A stretch of 46,467 bases of DNA from a virus. The DNA lies in the IMG/VR virus record IMGVR_UViG_3300031951_021455, positions 1-46,467 of that record; one strand, 5' to 3'. A model generated the notes under the pieces. That model searched no databases, was not told where the DNA came from, and saw nothing but the letters and a program-made list of their open reading frames with translations. The translations under genes and the position numbers were made by a program. Below, one piece after another: positions 1 through 9,368 of the stretch. Within the stretch, counting starts at the first letter, position 1; each line of letters opens with the position of its first letter.

Positions 1-393
1 ATGATAATTGATTTAAGTAAAGGTGATGCTTTAAGTTGGGCAGAGACAAGTTTTGAATTGGCTCAATTAAAATCAAATAGATTGATCAAGGAGATAGTTA
101 TGCAAAGAAATAAAACTGGTCAAAATTTTATGATAGTTCCGATGTCTATTTATAATATATTGGAAGCGAACAGTTCTTTTAAATTTGCAAAATTAGATTC
201 ACTAATGAATGAAGACCCTCTTAGACATATGGGTTCGATAAATGGAATTGAAATTTATTTAGATCTTTTTTCACCATCAGATACAATCATCCTAAAATAT
301 GATAAAAGTGTGATGAGAGATAACAAAATAGATGCTATATTAAATGATGATAAACTAAAAGAAGAAATTGAAATTACAATTTTGAATTATTAA
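1..393 (+). CDS. Unknown phage protein, possibly 5'-truncated
   Basis: Open frame of 130 codons that begins exactly at the first base of the window, so the real start may lie upstream. The C-terminal half (about residues 44-100) has a pattern of the kind seen near the end of phage major-capsid-type proteins: a hydrophobic strand, a Gly-Ser-Ile-Asn-Gly turn, a strand ending in LDLFSPSD, then another strand. That resemblance is by eye and weak. The last 20 bases overlap the end of the convergent DHH gene. There is no signal peptide or membrane segment. Function is not assigned. Confidence 0.6.
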   Translation: MIIDLSKGDALSWAETSFELAQLKSNRLIKEIVMQRNKTGQNFMIVPMSIYNILEANSSFKFAKLDSLMNEDPLRHMGSINGIEIYLDLFSPSDTIILKYDKSVMRDNKIDAILNDDKLKEEIEITILNY

Positions 394-2596
394 AAGATTC
401 AAATTTAGCAATTACTCTTTTATTTTCTGTATCAATTGTCATTAAACTCTTTCTATCAGGTCTCATAGCTTTTTCAGCTCCTGCTTTAATAAATTCTTCT
501 CTTGTTACGGATTTTGGCACCCCTGTGTTTTTATCAACTAATTGGTAGTCAAAACTTTCGTTTGTGTCTTGTCCATAAAGTTCAACTCCTTTAGTGTCAT
601 ATGTAACTGATTCCCCAGAATTAACAATATCTATCTTTTGTTTAAGATTATCTATAATATCTTTTGCTATCATTTTTAAAATATCTGTGTAATTCTCAGT
701 ATTATAAGCAATTTTCATAACTTTCTTATTGTATGCTAAAAAGTTCAGACCTGATATATTTGTAATCGAAGGATGGCCTCCTGAATTTCTTATAATTAAT
801 TCCCAAACTGGTATTTTTAAACTACTAAGATAGTTTTTCTGTTCTAAAGTTAAGTCGTTGTAATTAGTATCCATTGCGACTTTTAATCTCTTATCAGGAA
901 GAGCTTCAAACACTGTTATTTTATCTCTTTTTGATACAATACCTCCGCCTATTAATTCGTTTGATTTAAGTAGGTTTGTGATGTTATTTTTTGCACCTTC
1001 GATTTGTTTTTTTGAAATGTCACTTATAAACGGTGTAGATTCTACAAATTGATTAGTTTTTACAAAAGGTGTTAGTTTATTTTCAGCATTTAATCCTAAT
1101 TTTCCACAAATTTTAACAAATTCTTTTATAGAATCAATTTCAGTTATTTTAAATTGAAATTTTTTACCATTAAAGTCAATAATTACATCGATATCTTCAT
1201 ATTTTTCAGAATTTGCTCTAAAATCAATCTCAAGAGATTTATTTAAAATATTAGCAACTTTGTCCTGTTTATTATAAATGCAATCAATATAAAATGCTTC
1301 TAAATCCGAAAATTTAAATCCTATACCAACATAGCTATCTCCAATTGCTTTTTGCATTTGATTCCAATCTTGGGAAGTTTCATAAACTTGTTTTATTGCT
1401 TCTAATGAAATAAAATATCTTTTAAAAATTGATTCATATTTTGATAAGACTTCTTTAGCTATCTCACCTAAATTAATTTTTTCTAACTTCTTTTCTCTAA
1501 AAGGATTACATGAAACTTGAATAAGACCCATAGGCCAAATAATACAAACAAACTCTGCATCTGGTGTATTTTTGAATACTACATATCTATCATATGATCC
1601 TGGTTTCATCATATCACCTCCACCATATTGTTGTATAATTTTATAATTATCATCAAATGTTTTATCTTTATATGTTTTCATTCTCTGAATATAATCAGAT
1701 AAATTTTTAGCAACTTCTTGTGGAGTAGCCAGTCTTCCTAAACGATCACTTGTTTTAGCATTTGCAATATAGTGTTTAATATTATTAAACATTGAATAAA
1801 GATTTGGATTTGAATCCAACAATAAACATTCTAAGAAGTTTCTATTAATGTGATCTCTACTTCCATCTTTTGATTTAACTGTTATTCTTTTATTTTTATA
1901 AGCTAAAAGAAGTCTATTAACAACGAATCCCATAGTAAATTTTAATTTATCTATCGGTTGTGATTTGTCTAATTGAATTATTGATTGTTGAACATCTTCT
2001 GGTTGAATTCCATATTTAAGAAAGTTAGCAGAGTCTATAGTTTGAATAAAATTGATGTCTCCTTGTGGGAATATTTCTTGTTTTGCAATTTCACCCGAGA
2101 TGGTTTCAACATTTGACCTTGAATGTTTGTAGTAAGTTGATTTAGTATCTTCGGCCCCGACTTGTTCTTGGTGATGGTCTGTTGCTATTGTGAACATTGG
2201 TTTAGAGTGTGCAAAATCAACAAGTACGGCTAAATTTCCGGGTTTTGGTGGTTGAACCGCAAACTCTAATCCACCATATTGAATTGTATGACAATCAACT
2301 GTATCAATGTTGTATTGACCTTTTAGAACTTGTTTCATTGCAAGAGCTGATGTAACTCCATCTAAGTCTTTGTGAAAATAAATTTCACACTTTCTTGTAG
2401 ATCCAACAACATCTGATAAATCTGATTTATTTGCAGCTGATGATGGATTTTTTTCCATTCTTGTAGTACCAACAAGTGCTTGGTCTATTTTATCTAAGCT
2501 TTTTGCAATCTTTTTAAGATTTCTAAGTCCAACTTCTTCGTTAATTGGTTCATCGGATTCTAATCCTAAAAACAATCTATAGTCTTTTATATTCAT
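374..2596 (-). CDS. DHH-family phosphoesterase / exonuclease-like protein
   Basis: A 740-residue protein with DHH-superfamily signatures (RecJ, NrnA and relatives). Residues about 72-82 read HKDLDGVTSAL, a DxDG-type metal-binding motif. Residues about 125-142 read VDFAHSKPMFTIATDHH, the defining Asp-His-His motif. Family members use two Mn/Mg ions to hydrolyse phosphodiesters in single-stranded DNA, short oligonucleotides or cyclic dinucleotides; the substrate here cannot be told. The remaining ~500 residues are not recognised, making it much longer than NrnA and longer than most RecJ proteins. The start ATG sits 4 nt after a TTAATATATA promoter-like decamer. It is transcribed leftward downstream of the amidoligase-like gene and ends by overlapping the gene at 1-393. 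Confidence 0.75.
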   Translation of the reverse strand: MNIKDYRLFLGLESDEPINEEVGLRNLKKIAKSLDKIDQALVGTTRMEKNPSSAANKSDLSDVVGSTRKCEIYFHKDLDGVTSALAMKQVLKGQYNIDTVDCHTIQYGGLEFAVQPPKPGNLAVLVDFAHSKPMFTIATDHHQEQVGAEDTKSTYYKHSRSNVETISGEIAKQEIFPQGDINFIQTIDSANFLKYGIQPEDVQQSIIQLDKSQPIDKLKFTMGFVVNRLLLAYKNKRITVKSKDGSRDHINRNFLECLLLDSNPNLYSMFNNIKHYIANAKTSDRLGRLATPQEVAKNLSDYIQRMKTYKDKTFDDNYKIIQQYGGGDMMKPGSYDRYVVFKNTPDAEFVCIIWPMGLIQVSCNPFREKKLEKINLGEIAKEVLSKYESIFKRYFISLEAIKQVYETSQDWNQMQKAIGDSYVGIGFKFSDLEAFYIDCIYNKQDKVANILNKSLEIDFRANSEKYEDIDVIIDFNGKKFQFKITEIDSIKEFVKICGKLGLNAENKLTPFVKTNQFVESTPFISDISKKQIEGAKNNITNLLKSNELIGGGIVSKRDKITVFEALPDKRLKVAMDTNYNDLTLEQKNYLSSLKIPVWELIIRNSGGHPSITNISGLNFLAYNKKVMKIAYNTENYTDILKMIAKDIIDNLKQKIDIVNSGESVTYDTKGVELYGQDTNESFDYQLVDKNTGVPKSVTREEFIKAGAEKAMRPDRKSLMTIDTENKRVIAKFESFNNSKL

Positions 2597-2600
2597 AATT

Positions 2601-2610
2601 TATATATTAA
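2601..2610 (-). promoter_or_regulatory. TTAATATATA promoter-like element, short-spacer class
   Basis: Exact decamer, 4 nt before the ATG of the DHH phosphoesterase gene. If it is a -10 element the transcript would begin at or next to the start codon. Confidence 0.5.
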
Positions 2611-2623
2611 TATTGATTATTCA

Positions 2624-4009
2624 TTATTTTTTATCAAACGACTTGCCATATCCATCAATCATTCCCTTTTTATCACCTTTTGATTCTTCGTCATATTTAG
2701 TATCAAAGAAGTTATTATCATCTGTAACAATTTTAACCTCAGAGTCCATAGTTGCATAAGGTCCAAGTTTTCCTGAACGATAAACACCTCCGAACATATT
2801 ACTATTTAAGTATCCATCCATAAAATAACAATTAGTTAAGTCCGATTGTTCAACTCTGCAATTAAGGATTTTTGAATCAAAGGCATCGGTTTGTTCAAAT
2901 TTTGATTTTGTGCATTGTGAGTTTTTTACTTCACATCCTAAGAAAAAACAATCCTCAAATATTCCTTCTGCTTCACAATTAACAAGATCAACTGACCTTA
3001 ATATAGACGATGTTTTGATTTTAGCATCAACAATTTCAAATGATTGAGATGTTGTGACATAATTAAACATACACTCTTTTACATCTTGAATTGCGTCCAT
3101 TACTGCAAATATTTTATTGTATATTTTAGAATAATAAGCTGATACAATATCGTAATTTGAGTTCTGATCAATTTGTATTTGAACATTTGGAAAATCTACT
3201 ATAAAGTTGTCATATTTTGATAGATTTTTGTAATGAGAAATGTTATTTTGTAAATAGTCTTCCAATATATCAACATCGTCTGGACTAAAATCTACATCAA
3301 TTGAATCAAAAACAGATATTATAAATCTTTCTAGAAAATAAACTAACTGACCAAGATTCTTTTCATAATCTTTACCTCCGATATATCTAAATTCTAATCT
3401 TTGGCTTTCCCTACTGTTATTAACGTGTAAAAAATTAACACCAAAATACTTATCAGAAGGTAGTCTCATATTATTTTTAACAACCGATATAGGTATATTA
3501 AAAAAGTCATATTCTTTATAAGGTATTATTTTTTTAATTGATTTTGCATAAACGTTGTCTTTTCTTGATGGATAAGCTCTGTATATCTCATCTTCATCTA
3601 AGTTTAGTATTAATTTTAAACTATTAAGGTCATTTAAATCTTTATCTGTAAATGAGACATTAAAGTGTATAGAAGACTTTTCGTTGGTGTATCCATAGTT
3701 TTGAATGAATTTAATTATTTTTATCAAATAATATTTAGCGTCATAGTAATTGAGAGGACCAGTAACCAATTCCACCATGTTAGATCCACCGGAAAGGTCA
3801 GGCTCTATTTTAAAGTTTTTCTCATCTGGTGTAAAGTCAGAGTGATATTGTCTAAATCCCCAGACCTTTACAGGACCCAGTTCTTCATTTAACAATTCTA
3901 GTGTTTTATAATATGAAAGATCTTTCATATAGAACTCAAACTCGAATCCAACTCTAGCGTCTTTTAGTTTATTTGACTGATTTAAAAACTTATCAGAATA
4001 TTTTCTCAT
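2624..4009 (-). CDS. Amidoligase-like (glutamine-synthetase-fold) protein with pentapeptide-like C-terminus
   Basis: A 461-residue protein. The N-terminal two thirds match the plan of the putative amidoligase family (COOH-NH2 ligases with the glutamine synthetase/GCS fold): GFEFEF at about residues 21-26, EPDLSGGSNMVELVTGP at about 68-84, SSIHFNVSF at about 112-120 and RLEFRYIGG at about 204-212. These supply the Glu and His residues expected to hold ATP-Mg and substrate. Such enzymes join a carboxylate to an amine; the target is unknown. Residues about 340-420 are a run of Cys/Asn/Phe-rich pentapeptide-like repeats (for example NCEAEGIFEDCFFLGCEV), which would fold as a right-handed beta-helix. 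The C-terminus is charged. The start lies 5 nt after a TTAATATATA decamer. The combination of the two domains is unusual. Confidence 0.65.
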   Translation of the reverse strand: MRKYSDKFLNQSNKLKDARVGFEFEFYMKDLSYYKTLELLNEELGPVKVWGFRQYHSDFTPDEKNFKIEPDLSGGSNMVELVTGPLNYYDAKYYLIKIIKFIQNYGYTNEKSSIHFNVSFTDKDLNDLNSLKLILNLDEDEIYRAYPSRKDNVYAKSIKKIIPYKEYDFFNIPISVVKNNMRLPSDKYFGVNFLHVNNSRESQRLEFRYIGGKDYEKNLGQLVYFLERFIISVFDSIDVDFSPDDVDILEDYLQNNISHYKNLSKYDNFIVDFPNVQIQIDQNSNYDIVSAYYSKIYNKIFAVMDAIQDVKECMFNYVTTSQSFEIVDAKIKTSSILRSVDLVNCEAEGIFEDCFFLGCEVKNSQCTKSKFEQTDAFDSKILNCRVEQSDLTNCYFMDGYLNSNMFGGVYRSGKLGPYATMDSEVKIVTDDNNFFDTKYDEESKGDKKGMIDGYGKSFDKK

Positions 4010-4014
4010 AGTTC

Positions 4015-4024
4015 TATATATTAA
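4015..4024 (-). promoter_or_regulatory. TTAATATATA promoter-like element, short-spacer class
   Basis: Exact decamer, 5 nt before the ATG of the amidoligase-like gene. Confidence 0.5.
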
Positions 4025-4153
4025 AAATGAAATTTTAATTTAAAGTTTAAGGGAAAACTTTTTAAATTATATATATTCTCAACATGACAGTGATTAAAAA
4101 TAATATAAATTGTCTTTTATGGGATAAATGGTCCCAAAAACAGAATCGATAAA

Positions 4154-4543
4154 ATGGAATTTTTTTGTGTTTATTGTAAAACTAGAAAGAAGTTTGATAA
4201 GTTTGTTAAAATTAATCGGATTAAAAACAAATATATCATTGATATAAGGAAAATAATTGAAGAAGAAGAGGTAGATTTTCAAAGTGATAAAACTTATTTA
4301 AAAATTTTAATCTTTAATAAGATCCAACAAGCAATAGATAAAAAGAAAGACATTTACTACATTCCTGACTTTGAAAATGAATTTTCAATTGAAAAACTAC
4401 TAAATCTTAAAAAAATACTCGGTGAAAATAACTTCAATGTTTTAATATTCTACAACGAGTTCAGAAAATTTCCCGAAATTATAGATGATGTTTTAGGAAA
4501 TTTATCAAAATTCTCCAATTCACAAATCATAAGAGACTATTAA
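4154..4543 (+). CDS. Hypothetical protein
   Basis: A 129-residue, Lys- and Glu-rich protein with no recognised motif. It begins MEFFCVYCKTRKKF; the CVYC pair might be half of a zinc site but no second pair is present. The rest is predicted mixed helix and strand. The start codon follows an A-rich stretch with no ribosome-binding site. It stands alone, facing right, between the divergent amidoligase-like gene and the baseplate operon, which has its own promoter-like element downstream. The reading frame is open on the rightward strand and the overlapping leftward frame is much shorter, so this is taken as the real gene. Confidence 0.6.
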   Translation: MEFFCVYCKTRKKFDKFVKINRIKNKYIIDIRKIIEEEEVDFQSDKTYLKILIFNKIQQAIDKKKDIYYIPDFENEFSIEKLLNLKKILGENNFNVLIFYNEFRKFPEIIDDVLGNLSKFSNSQIIRDY

Positions 4544-4544
4544 T

Positions 4545-4554
4545 TTAATATATA
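4545..4554 (+). promoter_or_regulatory. TTAATATATA promoter-like element, long-spacer class
   Basis: Exact decamer, 25 nt before the ATG at 4580 that opens the rightward baseplate operon; the leader between is A-rich with no Shine-Dalgarno sequence. Confidence 0.55.
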
Positions 4555-4579
4555 AAGTATAAAAAATTAATACAAAACT

Positions 4580-6436
4580 ATGCCAAATTTAGGTGGATCC
4601 CCTTTAGGATTAATTGGTGTTGAATCAAGACCAACGCGTGATGGTATGTCTACTTTTAATGGTGGTCGTTCTCGAAACATTAATGTAAATTTATATAACG
4701 CTGGTAAAGAAACCGATAAATCAAAATTACAAAAAGCTAAAGTTGGAAAAAATGGTGGTATGTACTCTCTTTTTACTGGAGGTACCTTAATAAAGGCATG
4801 GGCAAATCAATCTAAAAAAGGAACAGCAAATAAAGAAAAGGAAGAGATAGGTTTAGAAGATGATTACACAGGAACTTCAAGAGCGACTTTACATAATAAC
4901 GATGTGTATGATACATCGGTATTAAATATTGTAGAAAAAACATCAGGTACTCGAGCTAGATTAAGACCATCTGATTTTGCTTATTTAAAAAATCTAGGAG
5001 TTTATCCAAATAACCGGTTAATAATTGCAAGAAGATTCTCGGGTCCTGTTGGTGATAATATTTTCACAAATGGTGGAGGTCCAATTTCCACACTAATAAG
5101 TTGGAGAAAGCCTGAGGAAGATTTCTTGGATATAACATTCGGAGAGGAATGGACCGATGCTGATGCTGATTTTACCGAGATTTTGAATAATATTGGAAAA
5201 GACTTACTTAATATGGGTAATTTAGGAACAGTTGCTGGTGCTGCTTTTGGTGCGGTTCCAATGCCAGGTTTTACAGAGATATTGACTAGAAAAATAGGAG
5301 AAGAGCTTGGAGTCTTTGAGCAGTATGACAAAAATCAAACTTTACCGGCGGGTGAGCCAAATTTAGTGAAAGAGGCAAAAAGAAGAAAGACCGTACCGGC
5401 TGGTGAAGCTGGATCGGGTTTATCTTGTATTTTGAGTGTAAAGATGACTTGTGAGTATGAGCAAAAATTTATTTCTGGAATAGACCCTACAATAGTTTAT
5501 TTAGACATATTATCAAATGCTCTTAGATTTGGAACCTCACCCGCTGTCGATTATGGCTTATCCGGAAAATTTGCTAGTAAAATTAAACAATGGGCAACTA
5601 ATCCACAATCATTGATTACTGATTTTGTTAGTGCGGTAAAAAACGCAATAGACTTTGCAAAAACTCAATTAAAAGATTTGATATCTAAAACATACAAAGA
5701 AGCTAAAGATGCGTTAAAGAACGAGAAAAAAGAAGCTTTAGCTGAACAAGAAGCAGCGGACGAAACTGAAGGTGGTGAAGAAGATCCAGGAGCCGATATA
5801 GAAAAGGATTACAAAAAACAAGAAGCTGAACTTAAAAAGGCTGAAGCTAAAGAAAAGGGATTTATAGATAAATTTGTTAATACTGTAGCTAATTTAACAT
5901 CAGAGATATTTTCTTCTGTAATAAGTAAGTATAGAGAGCAAATTAAAGGTATTGCGAATGCTCTTTCCGGAGCAGCCTCTACACCTTGGCATGTTACAAT
6001 TGGAAATCCTCTAAGACCAATGTTTTGTGCTGGGGATATGTACACAACAGCTGTTCAAATTACATTAGGTCCGACACTTGCATTTAACGATTTACCAGCA
6101 AGTATAAAAATTGACTTCACATTAACCCCCGCAAAATCTTGGGGATTAACAGATATTATGGCTAAGTTTAATACAGGTCACTTAAGAATTGTTAATGTTG
6201 TGAAAGATTTTGCAGCATCAAGTCCATCTGATGTATTAAATGAGAATCTCTATACTTATGAAAAAAGAGAAGAAGGTAAGGATTCGCAAACTCAAAATCA
6301 AGGTGGTGGATCTGGCGTGTCAAACAATGAAGACAAAAACGCAGGTGATCCATCAAAAACCACTACAAAAGAAAATCAATCCCAAGATAAAATAAATAAG
6401 GATGCTAATTCAAATTCGGGTTCTGTTACAAAATAA
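4580..6436 (+). CDS. Baseplate / tail-tube-associated structural protein
   Basis: A 618-residue protein, first gene of the rightward baseplate operon (11 nt before the gp53-like gene). It has no enzyme motif. Features: a Gly/Asn-rich N-terminus, an Ala/Gly-rich hydrophobic stretch near residues 210-235, a charged coiled-coil-like segment at about 365-430 rich in Lys, Glu and Ala, then a compact domain at about 460-550 containing WHVTIGNPLRPMFCAGDMYT and a following IKIDFTLTPAKSWG, and a disordered Ser/Asn/Lys tail. The late compact domain looks like the tube-facing domain of T4 gp48/gp54-type tail-tube cap proteins, but that is only an impression. Structural identity is supported mostly by the neighbours. 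Confidence 0.6.
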   Translation: MPNLGGSPLGLIGVESRPTRDGMSTFNGGRSRNINVNLYNAGKETDKSKLQKAKVGKNGGMYSLFTGGTLIKAWANQSKKGTANKEKEEIGLEDDYTGTSRATLHNNDVYDTSVLNIVEKTSGTRARLRPSDFAYLKNLGVYPNNRLIIARRFSGPVGDNIFTNGGGPISTLISWRKPEEDFLDITFGEEWTDADADFTEILNNIGKDLLNMGNLGTVAGAAFGAVPMPGFTEILTRKIGEELGVFEQYDKNQTLPAGEPNLVKEAKRRKTVPAGEAGSGLSCILSVKMTCEYEQKFISGIDPTIVYLDILSNALRFGTSPAVDYGLSGKFASKIKQWATNPQSLITDFVSAVKNAIDFAKTQLKDLISKTYKEAKDALKNEKKEALAEQEAADETEGGEEDPGADIEKDYKKQEAELKKAEAKEKGFIDKFVNTVANLTSEIFSSVISKYREQIKGIANALSGAASTPWHVTIGNPLRPMFCAGDMYTTAVQITLGPTLAFNDLPASIKIDFTLTPAKSWGLTDIMAKFNTGHLRIVNVVKDFAASSPSDVLNENLYTYEKREEGKDSQTQNQGGGSGVSNNEDKNAGDPSKTTTKENQSQDKINKDANSNSGSVTK

Positions 6437-6447
6437 TAAAAATAAAT

Positions 6448-6981
6448 ATGGATATAACATCACTTTACAAACAACTAAAACCAGGTTTTATATCGGTTGG
6501 AGTAAAACTAGAACAAAAACCAGTTATATTTTATGATCTTTTTCAACCAACGATAAAAAGTGCGGACTTAAGAAATTATCCGACATATGAAGTTACCGGA
6601 GATGATGAAATGAGAATAGATTTAATTTTCCAGAATATCTATGAGTTAGAATCAGACCAAGTTCGATATTATTATAAAGAAGTTGATGCTCTATTATCTA
6701 TAAACAACATTTCAAATCCATTGAATATAAAAAAAGGAACAATACTAAAGTATGTACCAATTGGTGAGTATGAAGGTCTGAGAATTATTGAAACAGATTC
6801 TTTAGTAAATAAAAAATCGATTAGTCAAAAACTTGGTTATCCTGATAAAAAGACAAAACAAGACAAATCAAGAAAAGATTACGTAGAAAATAATTATTCA
6901 TTACCTCCTACTGTTAATCCAAGTCCTGTTCCGCCTATAAGACTTGGTGATGGAGGTGCTATTAGTGTAGGTGGATTATAA
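6448..6981 (+). CDS. 53: Baseplate wedge protein, T4 gp53-like (LysM-like)
   Basis: A 177-residue protein. The segment from about residue 48 to 110 (YEVTGDDEMRIDLIFQNIYE, then LLSINNISNPLNIKKGTILKYVP) has the LysM-like arrangement found in T4 gp53 and similar wedge proteins: an opening Tyr-x-Val, a region specifying how often and where the system runs, an Asn-Asn-Ile-x-Asn-Pro-Leu turn and a closing strand ending in Ile-x-x-x-Pro. In T4, gp53 helps complete the baseplate wedge. The C-terminus is proline-rich and probably extended. It is 11 nt after the 618-residue structural gene and 2 nt before the M15 peptidase gene, consistent with one operon and coupled translation. Confidence 0.6.
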   Translation: MDITSLYKQLKPGFISVGVKLEQKPVIFYDLFQPTIKSADLRNYPTYEVTGDDEMRIDLIFQNIYELESDQVRYYYKEVDALLSINNISNPLNIKKGTILKYVPIGEYEGLRIIETDSLVNKKSISQKLGYPDKKTKQDKSRKDYVENNYSLPPTVNPSPVPPIRLGDGGAISVGGL

Positions 6982-6983
6982 TT

Positions 6984-9107
6984 ATGGCAAAGTATATTAA
7001 GTCAGTTAGAATAAGGAGAAATTTTGCAAACGGGTTTGATACAAAAACCGAGTTAGATATTAGAGTTGCAATTTATGATAGAGCTTTTTCTAAAAGAAGT
7101 GTATTAGGCGTCGATCCTAATAAAAAAGAAGAACCAGATAAATTAAATAAGATTTGGCCCGAAGTTGAATACTCCGGTAGTCGATATAAAGATTTAACAG
7201 ATGATGAGGTTATAACTGATTATATAAGAACTCAATCAAAGTTAAACTCAATTGAGTATGCTATTATACAAGATCCTTGGTCACCTGAACCTCCAATTTT
7301 AAGAAATTTCGGTTTTGATCCATATTATTTAAATAATGGAACAGAACTTTATGTTAAGTGGTTTAAATTTGATGATCCAAGCTGGACAGAGGTTTCTGGT
7401 ACCTATGAATCTGGTAAAACTGGTAGTATTCCGAATGTTATTGATATAAAAAGATCTGAACCTATTTCAGGTGGAACTGTCTCTGCCAACAGTGGAGATA
7501 GATATCTTGTTGGAAAAAATCCAACTGGTCCAAATTGGTCTAAATATGGAAATACGATGCCAATAGTCGAGTGGAATTCTTTTGGTCAATTTTGGTCTGA
7601 AACATTCTTAGAGGATGGTATAACTGTTTATGTAGATCTTGAAGAAGTTCAGTATAAATATAGTTCCGGCTCTCCTGTAATAGTTACAGGTGGAACAGAG
7701 TGGTCAGATAAAAAAGGTAATGAGAGGGATATAACTAGTTCAGATTATCTTATCGAGTTAAAAGGAGGAACTCCAAGTAATCCAAAGTCTCAAATTATAA
7801 AAAAAGTCGAAACGATAAATCAAAAGTCTGGAGAAATGTTAATGTTATCTATTGATAACACAATTGTCAAATATGGTGGATCTGCATCTAGAGAAGTACC
7901 TTCTGGTATTCCCGACATTGATATTGTCAATCGATTCATAGATGATTGGAAAAGAATAGTTCCAAATTATGATTTAAAACTCTGTAATCCTTCCAATCAA
8001 AAATGTGAATTAATAGAGTATATATCACCAATTCAGCCGTTACCTGGTCCTTCAGTAGAACCAACTGGTGGAAGTCCATCTGGAGCAAGTCCTTCTGGAT
8101 TAACAGTTTCAAAACAAAAATTAACAATAGTTTTCCCGGAAGATTTTAAAGTTATGGCTAGAGAAGATGTTCCTAAGTTTAGTATTTGGATAGGAGAACC
8201 TCAGTCTGAAGAATCTGTTGATGGGTTTGATTTCGGACCAGATAGTCCATTTGTTATTGATGAAGAATATGTTGAAGAACCTTTTGTTGGTTCCGAGGAA
8301 GATTTTCAGGTTTCGGAGTGTCAATTTTATGAAAGTGAATCCGATCAAAAACAAACCGAGGAACAAGCAGCAAAATTTAATGATGCTAGTTCAAATTCGG
8401 TGGGTGCAAACGGTCAGTTAAATGATGAAAAAATGAAAGAATCATATACTAACTATGTGCCTGGAAAACATAAATTAGATTTGATACCTGGAGAATTGGT
8501 AGCAAACGGGAAATCAAAAATAAAATGTTGCGCAGTGCCACTTGAATGGTATTCCGGTAAGAGCAATGTAAAACCAATAAATGTTGTTATAGCACCCGCT
8601 CTTATTGATATGCTTACCGCTGCTAAAGAAGCTGGTCACAGTATAGTTATATCATCAGGTTTCAGACCGGCTTTTGGTCCAAATTTAAGTGCAAAAACCG
8701 AAAGTGGTCTATCAGTTAGTGCTGAATCACAAGAAGTTCTTTACGCTAAAAATTGTCCAGGTGGGGTTTGTGGAAAAACTGAAACCGCCAAGCCCGGAAG
8801 TTCGAGACATGGAAATGGAATTGCTGTCGATTTAAACACCGGTACAAGAGATCCAAATAACGTTGTTCAATTTGGTAAATTGAGAAATGATGTTTATAAA
8901 TGGTTAGTAAAAAATTCCTGGAAGTTTGGATTTGTAAGAGCTGTTAAAAGTGAAGAGTGGCATTGGGAATATTACGGCGAAGCTGCAATAAAAGGTGGTC
9001 CATATTACAAAATCGGAAAAGGTGGTGGGTCTGCATTTAAGAAAGGAGAATCTAATTTCTATAGTGATTTAGGTGTAAATAATCTACAGTCACCTAATTA
9101 TACTTAA
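6984..9107 (+). CDS. Baseplate protein with C-terminal M15 (VanY/DacB-type) peptidase
   Basis: A 707-residue protein. Residues about 160-240 carry a module (SGDRYLVGKNPTGPNW, then VEWNSFGQFW) also present in the fibre gene at 41104 and reminiscent of DUF2793-type tail modules. Residues about 350-375 are a Pro/Ser/Gly linker. From about 535 to 690 lies a D-Ala-D-Ala carboxypeptidase-like M15 domain: ISSGFRP, then SRHGNGIAVDLN (about 606-617, zinc-ligand His and Asp) and EEWHWEYYG (about 657-665, catalytic Glu and second His ligand). M15 enzymes cut peptide bonds of peptidoglycan. The position at the end of a baseplate operon suggests local cell-wall digestion during infection. It ends one base before the convergent 85-residue gene. 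Confidence 0.8.
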   Translation: MAKYIKSVRIRRNFANGFDTKTELDIRVAIYDRAFSKRSVLGVDPNKKEEPDKLNKIWPEVEYSGSRYKDLTDDEVITDYIRTQSKLNSIEYAIIQDPWSPEPPILRNFGFDPYYLNNGTELYVKWFKFDDPSWTEVSGTYESGKTGSIPNVIDIKRSEPISGGTVSANSGDRYLVGKNPTGPNWSKYGNTMPIVEWNSFGQFWSETFLEDGITVYVDLEEVQYKYSSGSPVIVTGGTEWSDKKGNERDITSSDYLIELKGGTPSNPKSQIIKKVETINQKSGEMLMLSIDNTIVKYGGSASREVPSGIPDIDIVNRFIDDWKRIVPNYDLKLCNPSNQKCELIEYISPIQPLPGPSVEPTGGSPSGASPSGLTVSKQKLTIVFPEDFKVMAREDVPKFSIWIGEPQSEESVDGFDFGPDSPFVIDEEYVEEPFVGSEEDFQVSECQFYESESDQKQTEEQAAKFNDASSNSVGANGQLNDEKMKESYTNYVPGKHKLDLIPGELVANGKSKIKCCAVPLEWYSGKSNVKPINVVIAPALIDMLTAAKEAGHSIVISSGFRPAFGPNLSAKTESGLSVSAESQEVLYAKNCPGGVCGKTETAKPGSSRHGNGIAVDLNTGTRDPNNVVQFGKLRNDVYKWLVKNSWKFGFVRAVKSEEWHWEYYGEAAIKGGPYYKIGKGGGSAFKKGESNFYSDLGVNNLQSPNYT

Positions 9108-9365
9108 TTAGTAATATCTTTTGTTAGCTAATGGATTTTGTCCATTATCAGGCGTTGAAGAAGTTGCAATTAATAATAAATTATCTAATGCTTCGGTATA
9201 ACTTGAACCGGTAGCTGTTATATTAACTTCTGGCATAGATGCTCTAAAATAATCAGCTGAGTAAGTAGGTAAAGAAACAGTAGCTCCTGATAAAAATTGA
9301 AGTTGAGTGCCATTAACTTGTGATGGTACATAAGAAATATTAACAAAATATTTAGGATCAGTCAT
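9108..9365 (-). CDS. Small hypothetical protein, last gene of the leftward baseplate operon
   Basis: An 85-residue protein with no confident family. The middle (YFRASMPEVNITATGSSYTEALDNLL) has the look of a small HicB-like alpha/beta fold, where a strand is followed by Gly-x-Ser/Thr-x-x-Glu-Ala-hydrophobic; similar short folds occur in phage virion proteins. It has its own TTAATATATA element 24 nt upstream and therefore may be expressed separately from the spike gene. It ends directly against the convergent M15 gene. Confidence 0.55.
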   Translation of the reverse strand: MTDPKYFVNISYVPSQVNGTQLQFLSGATVSLPTYSADYFRASMPEVNITATGSSYTEALDNLLLIATSSTPDNGQNPLANKRYY

Positions 9366-9368
9366 AAT

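Noticed and set aside
4084-4152. 22-codon frame before the gene at 4154
   Set aside because: Too short, no promoter-like element or family resemblance; compatible with chance.
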